Notes: generated by a model from the letters alone, not told the origin. DNA of 64,000 nucleotides from Casp-alpha2 sp036337015 (GCA_036337015.1 JAYZEZ010000007.1:124001-188000), one strand, 5' to 3'; numbered from the stretch's first letter, positions 9,488 to 18,957 are shown. Translations and numbers: made by a program.

Positions 9488-10108
9488 ATGCTGAGAATAC
9501 TTGGACGAAAAACATCTATTAATGTGCAAAAAGTAATGTGGTTATCAGAAGAATTAGATTTAGACGTTGAACGAATCGATATAGGAGGGCCGTTTGGTGG
9601 CAACGATAAGCAAGAATATTTGAAAAAAAATCCAACCGGATTGGTTCCAACACTAGAAGACGGAGACTTTATTTTATGGGAATCACAAGCAATTTGTCGC
9701 TATATAACTGAACAATATGGGCGTCCACCCTGGGCACCAGAAAGTTCTCTTGATCGGGCATTAGCTGGACAATGGATGGACTGGTATATCACAAAATTGC
9801 ACCCACACATGACTGTTATTTTCTGGACTTTAATAAGAACGAAACCTGAAGAACGTGACTTAAAGGCTGTAAATGATGCCGTCGATCTTGCAGCGGAATC
9901 TTGGGCACTAATAGATTCAGAATTAAAAAATTCCGACTATCTTCTTGGTCATTCTCCAACTATAGCAGACATTCCTGTTGGTTGCGCCGTCAACCGTTGG
10001 TTTACTCTGGATATAGATAGACCACTCTTGCCAAGCTTAAAGGCCTGGCACGATCGACTAAAAGATCGTCCAGCATACCAAGAACACGTCATGATGCCGC
10101 TTGTTTAG
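9488..10108 (+). CDS. Glutathione S-transferase family protein
   Basis: This 206-residue cytosolic GST has a thioredoxin-like N-terminal domain (residues 1-80) followed by an all-helical domain. The glutathione-binding NPTGLVPTLED and WESQAICRYI segments are clear. The C-terminal part includes GHSPTIADIPVG, the N-capping box motif of GSTs. The ribosome site AGGAAG lies 8 nt upstream of the ATG. A 7-bp dyad AATTTGT/ACAAATT at 9442-9466 lies in the promoter gap. It follows the oxoprolinase gene by 105 bp in the same direction; both enzymes touch glutathione-cycle chemistry, which may or may not be meaningful. Confidence 0.88.
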   Translation: MLRILGRKTSINVQKVMWLSEELDLDVERIDIGGPFGGNDKQEYLKKNPTGLVPTLEDGDFILWESQAICRYITEQYGRPPWAPESSLDRALAGQWMDWYITKLHPHMTVIFWTLIRTKPEERDLKAVNDAVDLAAESWALIDSELKNSDYLLGHSPTIADIPVGCAVNRWFTLDIDRPLLPSLKAWHDRLKDRPAYQEHVMMPLV

Positions 10109-10204
10109 CTATACAAATTCAAATGAAAATAGGTTGTTTTTTTAATTGAGTCATTTAATTCTAATTATTTAAAAACTATCACCATCAACTTAATTTTTAA
10201 CTGG

Positions 10205-11425
10205 TTAAACATTTTCGCGCGGAAGCAAATAAACCAATACATTAGCAATCAACATAGTACCTGCAAGGGCGTAGAAAACATAAGCCAGGCCCCAAATATC
10301 AGCAATGAGCCCCCCAAGAAGAGGTCCTGCAGCTGATAAAAGTGATTGCGCACCAAATAATAAACTTGTAGCACTTCCTGCCATCTTTGACGGCGCCAAG
10401 TCCATCATCCAACTATGTACTACTGGACGAACTGCAAATAACATAAAGCCTAAGATAGAAATTCCAGCTATGAACATAACGTCATTTCCGGCGAGTGTTA
10501 AAGAAGCGATAATAATTGTAGATCCAGATAAACCAGCCAAAACTATCGGCCTACGCCCAATACGATCTGACCATGTCCCAGCAACAGGTCCTGCCACCAA
10601 GCCACTCAACTGCATTGCAGCTAGTCCCAGACCAACCAAGTAGGGACTGACTTGAAGCTCATTGGCAAGATAAAGAGGTATGAAAAGCATAAGGCCACTT
10701 TGCGCCAAAGATCGTACAGCAGCCATTAACGCCAATCCAACAATTCCCCGGTTTTGAAGCAAGGTCCAATAACCTCTGAAATACTCTGAAAAACTTAGAC
10801 CCTGCTTTTCATCTGATTTGCGGGGTGCCTTTTTAAGGCTAGGCCTTATCAAGAAAAGTCCAATTAAGAAAGCAACAATAAACACAGGCAGGGCGCTGAT
10901 TTTTATTGTACTTTGCCAAGTAAGCCAACCTAAAAGAAATCCTATAGCTAAAGGCGAGATGATATCGCCAAAGCTAGCTCCAAAAGCATGAATAGATAGA
11001 GCATATCCCCTACTACTTGGAAATAGTCCAGACAAAAAAGAAATAGCAGGAGGGTGCCATAAATTATTCGTAGCACCAATAAAAACCATTATTATCAAGA
11101 GGAAAGCCATTCCTTGTGCCCACCCAGTAACTAGAAAAGCCATAGCACCAAAGATAAGTGATATCATCATTAACAATACCCTCTGTCTGGTCATATCAAC
11201 CAGAAATCCACTGCCAAAATTCGCAATGAAGGCACTAATATGAAATACTGAAATTAGGACGCCAACAGCCGTATAGCTAAGGTTAAGGTCTTGTTGAATA
11301 AAAGGTAGCAGTACATAAACTGAGCCAATAATCCAGTGTGTCGCACCATGGCCTAATCCTACTAAGAAAACTGTTCCTTGATTTTTAAGCTCTATACCAG
11401 TCAAACGTTCAAAAGAATCAATCAA
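10205..11425 (-). CDS. Major facilitator superfamily transporter
   Basis: The 406-residue protein has about twelve hydrophobic segments arranged as two six-helix halves with a basic central loop near residues 195-210 (SLKKAPRKSDEKQG). MFS loop motifs are visible: FLVDMTRQRVLL after helix 2 and TWSDRIGRRPIVLAG in the second half. The overall pattern resembles drug or organic-acid efflux and uptake MFS proteins, but the substrate cannot be read from sequence. The start is TTG with GGAG 6 nt upstream. The gene is divergent from the adjacent enoyl-CoA hydratase-like gene, so carboxylate transport is possible but speculative. Confidence 0.85.
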   Translation of the reverse strand: MIDSFERLTGIELKNQGTVFLVGLGHGATHWIIGSVYVLLPFIQQDLNLSYTAVGVLISVFHISAFIANFGSGFLVDMTRQRVLLMMISLIFGAMAFLVTGWAQGMAFLLIIMVFIGATNNLWHPPAISFLSGLFPSSRGYALSIHAFGASFGDIISPLAIGFLLGWLTWQSTIKISALPVFIVAFLIGLFLIRPSLKKAPRKSDEKQGLSFSEYFRGYWTLLQNRGIVGLALMAAVRSLAQSGLMLFIPLYLANELQVSPYLVGLGLAAMQLSGLVAGPVAGTWSDRIGRRPIVLAGLSGSTIIIASLTLAGNDVMFIAGISILGFMLFAVRPVVHSWMMDLAPSKMAGSATSLLFGAQSLLSAAGPLLGGLIADIWGLAYVFYALAGTMLIANVLVYLLPRENV

Positions 11426-11586
11426 AAGGATCTCCAGGTGAGAGAAGTTAAGTGAACTGAATCTAGCCTTCTGTTATGGACCAGACAAGATTTCCCCATA
11501 AAAAAACAATAATAATCTATTTGCCTGTAAATTAGTTAAAAGCAACAATGTAGTATTATTTTAAACCAACAACCTATGGAGAACTT

Positions 11587-12381
11587 ATGCAAGAAATTAC
11601 CGATCAGTTAATCATCAGTAAAAACGATGGCATTGGGCGAATTTCTTTCAACAATCAAAGCCGGCGAAATGCTCTCAATTATGATATGTGGTGTGGGCTT
11701 CCTATAGTTCTAGACGATTTCTCAAAAGACAAAACTGTAAGGGTAATTATTCTATCGGGAGCAGGTGGAAAAGCCTTTTCTGCAGGAGCTGATATTTCAG
11801 AATTCGCAAAAAAACGCTCTGGTGAGGACGCTGTTGCTATATATGACGAAGCTGTTTCCAATGCTACTGAGGCACTAGTTCACACAAAAAAACCTTTAAT
11901 TGCACAAATTAATGGATTTTGCATTGGAGGTGGACTAGGTGTTGCCATGACCTGTGACTTAAGAATTGCTGCTAAGGATTCTCGCTTTGCTGTTCCTGCG
12001 GCAAAATTAGGACTAGGCTACAAAATTAAAGGACTAAAACTTCTGGTTGATCAAGTTGGCCCAGCAGCTGCCAAAGAAATCTTTTTCACAGCGCGCCAAT
12101 TTAATGCGGAAGAGGCCCTGCAAATGGGTTTAGTTAATCGTATTCTGCCAGCTTCCGAAGTTTCTGCCTATGTCGATGACTATGCAAACACTATTGCAAA
12201 AAATGCACCACTAACAGTGCTTGCTGCTAAAACAGTTGTTAATGAAATACTTAAGGATCCCGCTTCTCAAGACTTAGAATTATGCCAGAAAGTTGTAGAT
12301 GATTGTTTTGCTTCAGAAGACTACAAGGAAGGTCGCCGTGCTTTTATGGAAAAGCGTAAACCTAATTTCAAAGGATCTTAA
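11587..12381 (+). CDS. Enoyl-CoA hydratase/isomerase family protein lacking one catalytic Glu
   Basis: The 264-residue crotonase-fold protein has the CoA-binding and oxyanion segments GKAFSAGADISEF (about residues 61-73) and INGFCIGGGLGVAMTCDLRIA (about 109-129). In classical enoyl-CoA hydratase the next helix begins PE, carrying a catalytic Glu. Here it reads FAVPAAKLGLGY, so Ala138 replaces it. The protein belongs to a known subgroup with this change and may be a decarboxylase, isomerase or lyase rather than a hydratase. It converges with the TcuA-like gene, with only 6 bp between them. Confidence 0.83.
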   Translation: MQEITDQLIISKNDGIGRISFNNQSRRNALNYDMWCGLPIVLDDFSKDKTVRVIILSGAGGKAFSAGADISEFAKKRSGEDAVAIYDEAVSNATEALVHTKKPLIAQINGFCIGGGLGVAMTCDLRIAAKDSRFAVPAAKLGLGYKIKGLKLLVDQVGPAAAKEIFFTARQFNAEEALQMGLVNRILPASEVSAYVDDYANTIAKNAPLTVLAAKTVVNEILKDPASQDLELCQKVVDDCFASEDYKEGRRAFMEKRKPNFKGS

Positions 12382-12387
12382 TTAATG

Positions 12388-13878
12388 TCATAATTTTATT
12401 GCTGCACGACCTGCAGAAAGTCCCGCGATTCGACCAAACACTGCGCCTGACATCAGCCCTGTACCACCGGGATAATTAAAATAAAATAACCCCCCGATTA
12501 GTTCACCAGCAGCGAATAAACCTGAAATTGGCGCCCCATCACTATCCATCACCTGAGCATCATTGTTAATTTTAATTCCGCCAAAGGTAAAAGTAATACC
12601 ACAGGTTATTGCATAAGCTTCGTATGGGGGGACATCAAGTGGATTAGCCCAATGAGATTTGGGAACATCCAGGCCATCTGTGCATCTCCCATCCTTAACT
12701 GAAGGATCAAAAGCTACGTCTTTGCGCACCGAAGCGTTGAAAGCTTTAACCTCGGTCACAAATGCATCTGTATCCACATCCTCTAATTTTTTTGACAACT
12801 CTTCTATTGTGTTAGCAGTAACTTTTGTTACTTCACGTATTCGATATTCATCACGTAATAAATGGCTAACTTTAGAATCAAAAATCTGCCAAGCAAATTG
12901 GCCAGGCTGACGAAGAATCTCATGGCCATACTTCGCATATGTATAATTTCGAAAATCGGCCCCCTCATCGACAAAACGCTTTCCTAGAGCATTCACCATG
13001 ATTCCTAATGGATAACTATGTTTTTGGAAGCCATCTCCAACATCTAAGTCACCAAAAGGAGGGGCATTGCGGTCCCAGCCTACGGCATGACAGCCCGACC
13101 AGTTGCCCATTGACATTGCACCTATATCGAGCGCCATACGGATACCGTCACCCGTATTAAAACGAGTTCCACGAACCGGGGCCAAGTCCCAGCCTGGTCC
13201 AAGGTAACGTGTACGCCATTCTGTATTAGCTTCAAATCCACCTGAAGCAAGAACAACGGACTTTGCCCTTACATCAAAATTCTTTGCCCCTTTACAAACA
13301 ACAACGCCACAAACCAAACCCCTTTCAACAATCAGCTCTATCGCGCGAGCACCATAAAGAATTTCGATCCCATCTCTTTCTATAGCATTAATCAGCGAAT
13401 CTACTAGACCAGGCCCTCCTCCCCATGTTTCCAGGCATAGTCCACCCCAAAATTTAAAGCGACCATCCACCTTAAAGGCTTGTCTGCCATAAGACGGTTG
13501 AAATTTAACTCCCTTTCCGCCCATCCAGATTAGAGTATCTAAGCTTTTATCTATCAAAAGTTCAGCTAAGTCTGGATCGCATTTAAAGCGAGTCAACCGT
13601 CCCATATCATCAAAATACTCTTCACGAGAATAAGTTCCAAAATCAGTATGGTTTTGTTCATCTTCCGTTAAGTCTGGCATAACCTTCAAAAGATCTTCTA
13701 TACCATTATGTGCAAATCGGATAGCACCCGCAGTGTAGCGACTATTCCCACCTCGCTCTTCATAAGGGGCACGCTCAAGCACCAAAACTTTAGCACCCAG
13801 TTCACGGGCAGAAAGCGCAGCTGTAAGTGCTGCATTCCCAGCTCCTATAACCACTACATCAAATGATCGCCCTCTCAT
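12388..13878 (-). CDS. tcuA: FAD-dependent dehydrogenase, tricarballylate dehydrogenase (TcuA)-like
   Basis: This 496-residue flavoprotein belongs to the fumarate reductase/succinate dehydrogenase flavoprotein family. The N-terminal FAD motif is VVVIGAGNAALTAALSA, and the C-terminal part has GGIKINNDAQVMDSDG and GLFAAGELIGG followed by PGGTGLMSGAVFG. The segment ERGGNSRYTAGAIRFAH is very like Salmonella TcuA, which oxidises tricarballylate to cis-aconitate. TcuA normally needs the iron-sulfur/cytochrome partner TcuB to pass on electrons, and no tcuB is visible in this window. Fumarate-reductase-like activity on another carboxylate is the alternative. Confidence 0.78.
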   Translation of the reverse strand: MRGRSFDVVVIGAGNAALTAALSARELGAKVLVLERAPYEERGGNSRYTAGAIRFAHNGIEDLLKVMPDLTEDEQNHTDFGTYSREEYFDDMGRLTRFKCDPDLAELLIDKSLDTLIWMGGKGVKFQPSYGRQAFKVDGRFKFWGGLCLETWGGGPGLVDSLINAIERDGIEILYGARAIELIVERGLVCGVVVCKGAKNFDVRAKSVVLASGGFEANTEWRTRYLGPGWDLAPVRGTRFNTGDGIRMALDIGAMSMGNWSGCHAVGWDRNAPPFGDLDVGDGFQKHSYPLGIMVNALGKRFVDEGADFRNYTYAKYGHEILRQPGQFAWQIFDSKVSHLLRDEYRIREVTKVTANTIEELSKKLEDVDTDAFVTEVKAFNASVRKDVAFDPSVKDGRCTDGLDVPKSHWANPLDVPPYEAYAITCGITFTFGGIKINNDAQVMDSDGAPISGLFAAGELIGGLFYFNYPGGTGLMSGAVFGRIAGLSAGRAAIKL

Positions 13879-13944
13879 TTTGTACTCCTAAAAATTCATA
13901 ACGAAATTAAACCAAAGGGCTTAACAAAGAGGTGGCTTGCATAA

Positions 13945-13974
13945 TTGACCCTGTCCCAGAAAACTGTATACAAT
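13945..13974. promoter_or_regulatory. Candidate promoter with GntR-like dyad TGTATACA
   Basis: On the plus strand TTGACC (13945-13950) is followed after 16 nt by TATACA (13967-13972), a plausible sigma70 pair about 200 nt upstream of the DUF1932-domain gene. The -10 overlaps the 8-bp palindrome TGTATACA (13966-13973). With its flanks, CTGTATACAA differs at one position from the TNGTNNACNA half-site pattern of FadR/FCD-type GntR regulators. The rest of this 298-bp divergent gap shows nothing else I recognise. Confidence 0.4.
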
Positions 13975-14176
13975 TTTGCAATTAGAACCCAGTATGAAAA
14001 TTTTCCTTTGAGGTTCTAAATATTTTTAAAAAGAAATTACGCCTTTAGCCCTTATACTTTAATTTTCCCCAACGGTGCAAAAAATTGGAAATATTCCTTA
14101 TCCTTATTCGAAGAAGTTACAAATCGGTATTTTTAAATAACCACTATAATCCTCTACTCTCAAATTCGATAGCTTC

Positions 14177-15046
14177 ATGAGGTACCCCGACATTGGTTTT
14201 TTAGGATTCGGTGAGGCCGCAGCCTGCATAGCCGAAGGTTTGACCATTGCAGGAAATCTTCAAATTACCGCTTTCGACATACATCCACGTCCAAACCAAA
14301 ATGGCGTCAGAATAACTCAATCCATAGAGGACATGCTAAAATCAAGCGACATAGTATTTTCCGCGGTTACTTGTACAGTAGCAATTGATGCTGCTAGACA
14401 AGCAGCTCCTTATCTTACAGATAAAAAAATTTTTGTGGATATTAATTCAGTCTCTCCGGAAACTAAAATTACTATTGGTAAGATAATTGAAAATTCTGGA
14501 GCACTTTATGTAGAGGCTGCAATTATGGCTGCGGTCCCTAGCCTAAAACACAAGGTTCCCATGCTACTTTCAGGCAAGGCCGCGGGAGGTTTTATTGATG
14601 CAATGGAGCCGCATGGAATGAAGTTGGAAAACTTAGGTCCTGATCTTGGCCGCGCATCAGCAATCAAAATGTTCCGCTCAATCATAGTCAAAGGAATGGA
14701 AGCTTTATTTCAAGAATGTATTTTAGGAGCAGAACATTATGGCGTCGCCAAGAAAGTACTTGATTCAATAAGTGATGGATTTTCTGGCAGCAATTGGGAT
14801 CAGATGGCGCATTACCTTATTGGACGCACAGCTTTGCATGGCGAACGTCGAGCTCATGAGATGAAAGAAGTTGCAAGCACACTTCGCACTATTGGCGTTG
14901 AACCACTAATGACTGAAGCGGCTGAGAAGCGTATCCAATGGGCTGCAAAAAAAGGCTTAAAGGATTATTTCTCTGAAAATGCTCCAGATGATTACCGAGA
15001 GGTAATGAGAGCTATTCAGGTATTTAATGACAAGAAAAGGGAATAA
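14177..15046 (+). CDS. NAD(P)-binding beta-hydroxyacid dehydrogenase-like protein (DUF1932)
   Basis: The 289-residue protein opens with the nucleotide-binding motif IGFLGFGEAAACIAEGL, followed by a Rossmann domain to about residue 160. The C-terminal helical domain contains SAIKMFRSIIVKGMEALFQE, where the Lys occupies the position of the catalytic Lys of the 6-phosphogluconate/3-hydroxyisobutyrate dehydrogenase superfamily. This arrangement matches proteins annotated as phosphogluconate dehydrogenase-like with a DUF1932 C-terminus. The real substrate is unknown. No strong ribosome site precedes the ATG. Confidence 0.78.
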   Translation: MRYPDIGFLGFGEAAACIAEGLTIAGNLQITAFDIHPRPNQNGVRITQSIEDMLKSSDIVFSAVTCTVAIDAARQAAPYLTDKKIFVDINSVSPETKITIGKIIENSGALYVEAAIMAAVPSLKHKVPMLLSGKAAGGFIDAMEPHGMKLENLGPDLGRASAIKMFRSIIVKGMEALFQECILGAEHYGVAKKVLDSISDGFSGSNWDQMAHYLIGRTALHGERRAHEMKEVASTLRTIGVEPLMTEAAEKRIQWAAKKGLKDYFSENAPDDYREVMRAIQVFNDKKRE

Positions 15047-15179
15047 ATTTTCTTCAAAAATAACTAAAATATAATTTAAAATTTCGATATAATTAGCTTA
15101 ATTTAATAGAATAATTAAAGAGATTTTCATTCACATCGCAATCAAAATCTACATTAATAAATTTCGAATTTTACAACAC

Positions 15180-16241
15180 CTATTTTGTAATGTAAGCCGC
15201 AACCGACTTCCCCATATCAAGAGTCTTGGCCACACCTCCAAGGTCAGGAGTGTGATTAGAAGAATCTTCTAAGATTTTATCTATAGCATCATTAAGGTGC
15301 TTTGCTGCTTTAACCAAATCATTACGCTCGTGTCTGCCGCCAAGCCATTCAAGCAACATAGCAACAGAATTCATCAATGCCACCGGGTTGCTAATGCCTA
15401 AGCCAGCTATATCCGGGGCAGCACCATGAGCCGCCTGGGCAATGCCATGGTGCAATCCGGCGTTAACAGATCCTCCTAGCCCCAAGCCACCAGATAATTC
15501 GGCTGCTTCGTCGGATAGGATATCGCCATACATATTAGTAGTAACAATGACATCAAACTCAGAAGGCGTGCGTACCAGCAAAGCTGCCATGGCATCGATC
15601 AAAACTTCCGTCAATTTCACTTCTGGAAAAGACTTTGCAACGTCTCGAATCTCGCTAAGGAAAAGTCCTTCAGAAACTTTCAATACATTAGCCTTGGTTA
15701 CCACCGTAACTTTCCTTCGTCGTTGCCTTGCTATTTTAAAAGCTTCTTCTGCTATACGCCTTGAGCCTTTACGCGTTATCTTTCGCACGGACAAAGCGAC
15801 ATCTTCTGTTGGCATAAATTCTCCAGAACCAAAAAACATATTTCGATCAGAATAAAAGCCTTCGGTATTTTCGCGCACTATAACCAAATCCATATTTGGT
15901 GCTATTGCTTGAACACCAGAACGTGTTCTTGAAGGACGGATATTCGCAAACAAATCTAATTCTAGGCGTATTGCAGCAGACGGGTTAATACCACCTTCCT
16001 CTTTTGGGGGATATGCGTATGTATCACAGGGTCCAAGAATAACACCATCGGCAGACTTTATTTGCCTCATTATTTTATCTGGCAGTGTGGAACCTTCATT
16101 CTCAAGTGCAATCATACCTATGGATCGTTCTTCAAATTCTAAATTAAGTTTGTAGAATTTATTAAGCGCACTCAAAGCAATAACTGTAGAAGCCGTTATC
16201 TCTGGGCCAATTCCATCACCAGGAAGAATCAAAATTTTCAT
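15180..16241 (-). CDS. Isopropylmalate/isocitrate dehydrogenase family enzyme (not canonical LeuB)
   Basis: This 353-residue NAD-dependent beta-decarboxylating dehydrogenase starts MKILILPGDGIGPE, and has the Mg-binding DVIVTTNMYGDILSDEAAEL and the cofactor-loop region AAHGAAPDIAGLGISNP. Canonical LeuB has a VREL-type substrate loop, but here it reads VRENTEGFYSDRN. Together with two RPS/RT arginines near residue 102 this looks closer to NAD-isocitrate, homoisocitrate or tartrate dehydrogenases. It would oxidise and decarboxylate a 3-substituted malate to a 2-oxoacid. It is the last gene of operon A, 2 bp after the rhodanese gene, and probably acts after the LeuCD-like isomerase of the same operon. 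Confidence 0.82.
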   Translation of the reverse strand: MKILILPGDGIGPEITASTVIALSALNKFYKLNLEFEERSIGMIALENEGSTLPDKIMRQIKSADGVILGPCDTYAYPPKEEGGINPSAAIRLELDLFANIRPSRTRSGVQAIAPNMDLVIVRENTEGFYSDRNMFFGSGEFMPTEDVALSVRKITRKGSRRIAEEAFKIARQRRRKVTVVTKANVLKVSEGLFLSEIRDVAKSFPEVKLTEVLIDAMAALLVRTPSEFDVIVTTNMYGDILSDEAAELSGGLGLGGSVNAGLHHGIAQAAHGAAPDIAGLGISNPVALMNSVAMLLEWLGGRHERNDLVKAAKHLNDAIDKILEDSSNHTPDLGGVAKTLDMGKSVAAYITK

Positions 16242-16243
16242 TG

Positions 16244-17857
16244 CTAAAACTCAGGAAAATTAGTTGTGCCATCTCGCTCAATTTGTTCAATTAAATCTAC
16301 TTCCCAACTTAAATATGTCTCCATAGCAACTTCATTTCCTTCTTCTAAGTCATAAGGTCGGTACCAAACATCAATTGGTTCATCCAGGGCTTCTTTAAAT
16401 CCTGTCAATAAAGGAAAACCAGCTTTATCCCATGCTTTCGTTCCACCTTCTAGGGTATAGACATCGTGCTCACCTGTTTCAAGTGTTGCCAGCTGTGCAC
16501 TCATGCCATTTGACGATGTTAAAACAATCCTCGAATTACCGGTAAGATTACCAATATTGATAGAAAGGTTTCTGCGAAGAGAAAATTTAGCAGTAGGAAT
16601 ATGACCATTACGATATTCACGACTATTTGCTAAATCAATTATGCAAACATCTTCTTCTAACATTAAAGTGGCTAATTCTTTAGGTTTAACCATTTTCGAG
16701 TGTGTCCGTTCAAGACCCAAGATCTTAGGATGGTGTGGCCCATCTAACAATGCAGCCCCAGCAATGCCATCAGTGAGCACAAAGACATCTTTCCAACCCA
16801 TCTGTAGCAACCACGAAGCTGTCATTCTTGCACGCACTCCATTATCATCTACTAAAACTAGTCTCGCACCTCTCACCCCTACAAACATATCAGTTGCCTG
16901 AACTAATTGACCGCCAGGGGCAGGTTTTGCATCCGATAAGTGGCCTGATTCAAATTCTTTAACATCTCTTACGTCAAGTACATATAAAGTGCGTGTTTTA
17001 TCGACGCGCCATTGCTCAAGGACAATCATATCAATTTCTTTTACCCCAAATTGGTCTGCTACTCGTCCAGCACATTCATCGGCACGGATTAAACCAGAGT
17101 CAGAAAGTTCAGGGTATGTTTGCTCTTGTCCTGAATCTAGGTCGTAGCCTGCCAACTGCCATCCCATGGTCCCGTTTTCAAGAGCAACTACACGATTTTT
17201 GATACCAGCATTAATTAAAGACTGTGCACCAATTATTGAGCGTGTACGCCCAGCACAATTAACAACCACAGTAGTTTTAGGATCTGGTGCTATGTCATAA
17301 ATTCGAAGAACTAGTTCCGCACCTGGCACATCCACGCCACCTGGAATACTCATAGCTTTAAATTCAGACAATGGTCGTGAATCGACTATAACAAAATCTT
17401 CATCCCGATCTTTCATAGCTTGCAATTCCGTAGCTTTGATATGAGGAGTTGAGAAACGTTTTTCAACGACCTCTCCAAAGGCCTTGGAAGGCACATTAAC
17501 ACCGCTAAAAACTTCATATCCTGCCTCAGCCCAAGCTGAAAGACCCCCATCAAGATAAAATATTTCTTTATAACCAAAATAGCTTAGGAGTTCCGCGCCA
17601 CATAACACTAGTTCAACGTCCTCGCTTCCCCCAACACAAAGAATAATGGGAACATCCAATCTAGGGACCAAATCATCAATCAAAATTTCCAGTCGACTTA
17701 ACGGCAAAGATACCGCATATAATAGATGACCTTCACCAAACACGCCCTCTTCTCGAAGGTCAAGCAAAGCAATCTCATCTCCAGAAACTATCAAATTCCT
17801 CACTTGAGAAGGGGAAAGAGCTTTAAAATCAATGGGAAGATTCACTTTTTTCCTCAC
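16244..17857 (-). CDS. Four-domain rhodanese-like sulfurtransferase
   Basis: The 537-residue protein contains four consecutive rhodanese domains (about 15-118, 138-240, 270-370 and 390-490). Each has the D-x-R/A-x-x-x-E-[FY] entry motif and a G-H-[IL] turn, and three of the four end in a glycine-rich turn plus AW/GW motif. Active-site loops differ. Domain 2 has a full CAGRTRS loop (Cys201). Domain 1 has Cys74 in an altered VGGSED loop. Domains 3 and 4 have Asp337 and Thr/Ser near 447 where Cys is expected, so they are probably non-catalytic. It overlaps the thiol-dioxygenase-like gene by 4 bp and is therefore translationally coupled to it. Transfer of sulfane sulfur from or to thiosulfate, sulfite or a persulfide is the likely activity. 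Confidence 0.87.
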   Translation of the reverse strand: MRKKVNLPIDFKALSPSQVRNLIVSGDEIALLDLREEGVFGEGHLLYAVSLPLSRLEILIDDLVPRLDVPIILCVGGSEDVELVLCGAELLSYFGYKEIFYLDGGLSAWAEAGYEVFSGVNVPSKAFGEVVEKRFSTPHIKATELQAMKDRDEDFVIVDSRPLSEFKAMSIPGGVDVPGAELVLRIYDIAPDPKTTVVVNCAGRTRSIIGAQSLINAGIKNRVVALENGTMGWQLAGYDLDSGQEQTYPELSDSGLIRADECAGRVADQFGVKEIDMIVLEQWRVDKTRTLYVLDVRDVKEFESGHLSDAKPAPGGQLVQATDMFVGVRGARLVLVDDNGVRARMTASWLLQMGWKDVFVLTDGIAGAALLDGPHHPKILGLERTHSKMVKPKELATLMLEEDVCIIDLANSREYRNGHIPTAKFSLRRNLSINIGNLTGNSRIVLTSSNGMSAQLATLETGEHDVYTLEGGTKAWDKAGFPLLTGFKEALDEPIDVWYRPYDLEEGNEVAMETYLSWEVDLIEQIERDGTTNFPEF

Positions 17858-18444
17858 GCCACTTTAATATTTTTAGTGGCAGGAAACACCTTATAGGTTC
17901 CAGCCAAAGTATTAAACATTATGCGATGATGAAGCTGTTCCAAAGCCAGTCCATACATATGTAGATGTACTGTTTTTTTATCACCAGTCACATGTATTGA
18001 ATGAATATCATCTGGCATTAGAACAACCCCATTGCCATGTGTTACTACAAACTCTCTAGTTGGTTTAATAATTCCTATACCATCCTTTGATCCGTCATCT
18101 AGTCGTTCATAAAAAACATTCCGTTCGTTCCCATATAAACCAACAATAACAGCCCAAGTAGTATGGTTATGAGGATTTACATTTTTTTTTGGTATCGCAG
18201 CAGATGCATAAAGAGCGAACCTATGGTCATCGTCCTCACTCAATTTAAAAAGCACGCTATTTCCATCTTCATCTTCAATTGGAAATTGATCTTTAGGAAA
18301 TAATTCCTTTTTATCAGCCAATCCTAACAATACATCTTTAATAACTTCTAGAGAAGCATTGTTAACGCCTAAGTCACCTTCAATTTTACGAATATCAACG
18401 ATAGTTTCAGCAACAGCTTTTTTACGCTCTTTTCGGATATCCAT
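17854..18444 (-). CDS. Cysteine-dioxygenase-like cupin (putative thiol dioxygenase)
   Basis: The 196-residue double-stranded beta-helix protein has an HxH pair, His92 and His94 (NPHNHTTWAVIVG), and a third His at 148 or 151 (DDIHSIHV), giving a three-His iron site. No Glu occurs at the usual cupin position 4-5 residues after HxH, which fits thiol dioxygenases. The pattern matches the group related to cysteine dioxygenase often called COG5553. Members oxidise thiols such as cysteine, 3-mercaptopropionate or mercaptosuccinate to sulfinates. The true substrate here is unknown. It lies 9 bp after the LeuD-like gene and is coupled by an ATGA overlap to the rhodanese gene. Confidence 0.72.
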   Translation of the reverse strand: MDIRKERKKAVAETIVDIRKIEGDLGVNNASLEVIKDVLLGLADKKELFPKDQFPIEDEDGNSVLFKLSEDDDHRFALYASAAIPKKNVNPHNHTTWAVIVGLYGNERNVFYERLDDGSKDGIGIIKPTREFVVTHGNGVVLMPDDIHSIHVTGDKKTVHLHMYGLALEQLHHRIMFNTLAGTYKVFPATKNIKVA

Positions 18445-18453
18445 TAAAATCTC

Positions 18454-18957
18454 CTAGAACAACTTTCTCTTCAAGTGCGGCATCAAACCCCCATCGTTAA
18501 TTATTTCCATAAGATGTTCCGGCAGTGGGTCACACTCTAAAGTTTCTCCCGTTGTCAGGTTGTTAACCCGACCTTTTAAAGGATCTACATTAAGAATGTC
18601 TCCTGAGCTAATTCGCTCAACCTCCAAACAGATTAAGGCTGAAACTCCCAAATTTAATGTATTCCTATAGAAGATGCGTGAAAAGGATTTCGCCAAAATA
18701 GCTCTAATTCCTAGGAGTTTCAGATGTAAAGGAGCCTGTTCCCGCGAAGAACCAATACCCATATTAGCTCCTGCAACAAAAATATCACCATCTTCTACTT
18801 TCATAGAAAAATTTGGATCTATTGATTCAAGACAAAATTTACAACCCTCTTCAGCATTTTTATCCTTATATGAATGAATCGGTGCTAATTGATCGGTATC
18901 TATATTATCACCATATACCCAAGCACGACCTTCTATAAGATGACGATTGATGGTCAC
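18454..18957 (-). CDS. LeuD-like small subunit of an aconitase-family isomerase
   Basis: The 167-residue protein has the swivel-domain signatures GRAWVYGDNIDTDQL at the N-terminus and GANMGIGSSREQAPLHL, the GSSREQ loop that binds the substrate carboxylate. The size fits the short (archaeal/HacB-like) form of isopropylmalate or homoaconitate isomerase small subunits. With the large subunit it forms a [4Fe-4S] hydro-lyase that moves a hydroxyl between adjacent carbons of a 2-substituted malate. The genes overlap by 4 bp. Because leuA and ilvBNC lie 30 kb away, leucine biosynthesis is possible, but the surrounding catabolic genes suggest another substrate. Confidence 0.88.
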   Translation of the reverse strand: MTINRHLIEGRAWVYGDNIDTDQLAPIHSYKDKNAEEGCKFCLESIDPNFSMKVEDGDIFVAGANMGIGSSREQAPLHLKLLGIRAILAKSFSRIFYRNTLNLGVSALICLEVERISSGDILNVDPLKGRVNNLTTGETLECDPLPEHLMEIINDGGLMPHLKRKLF

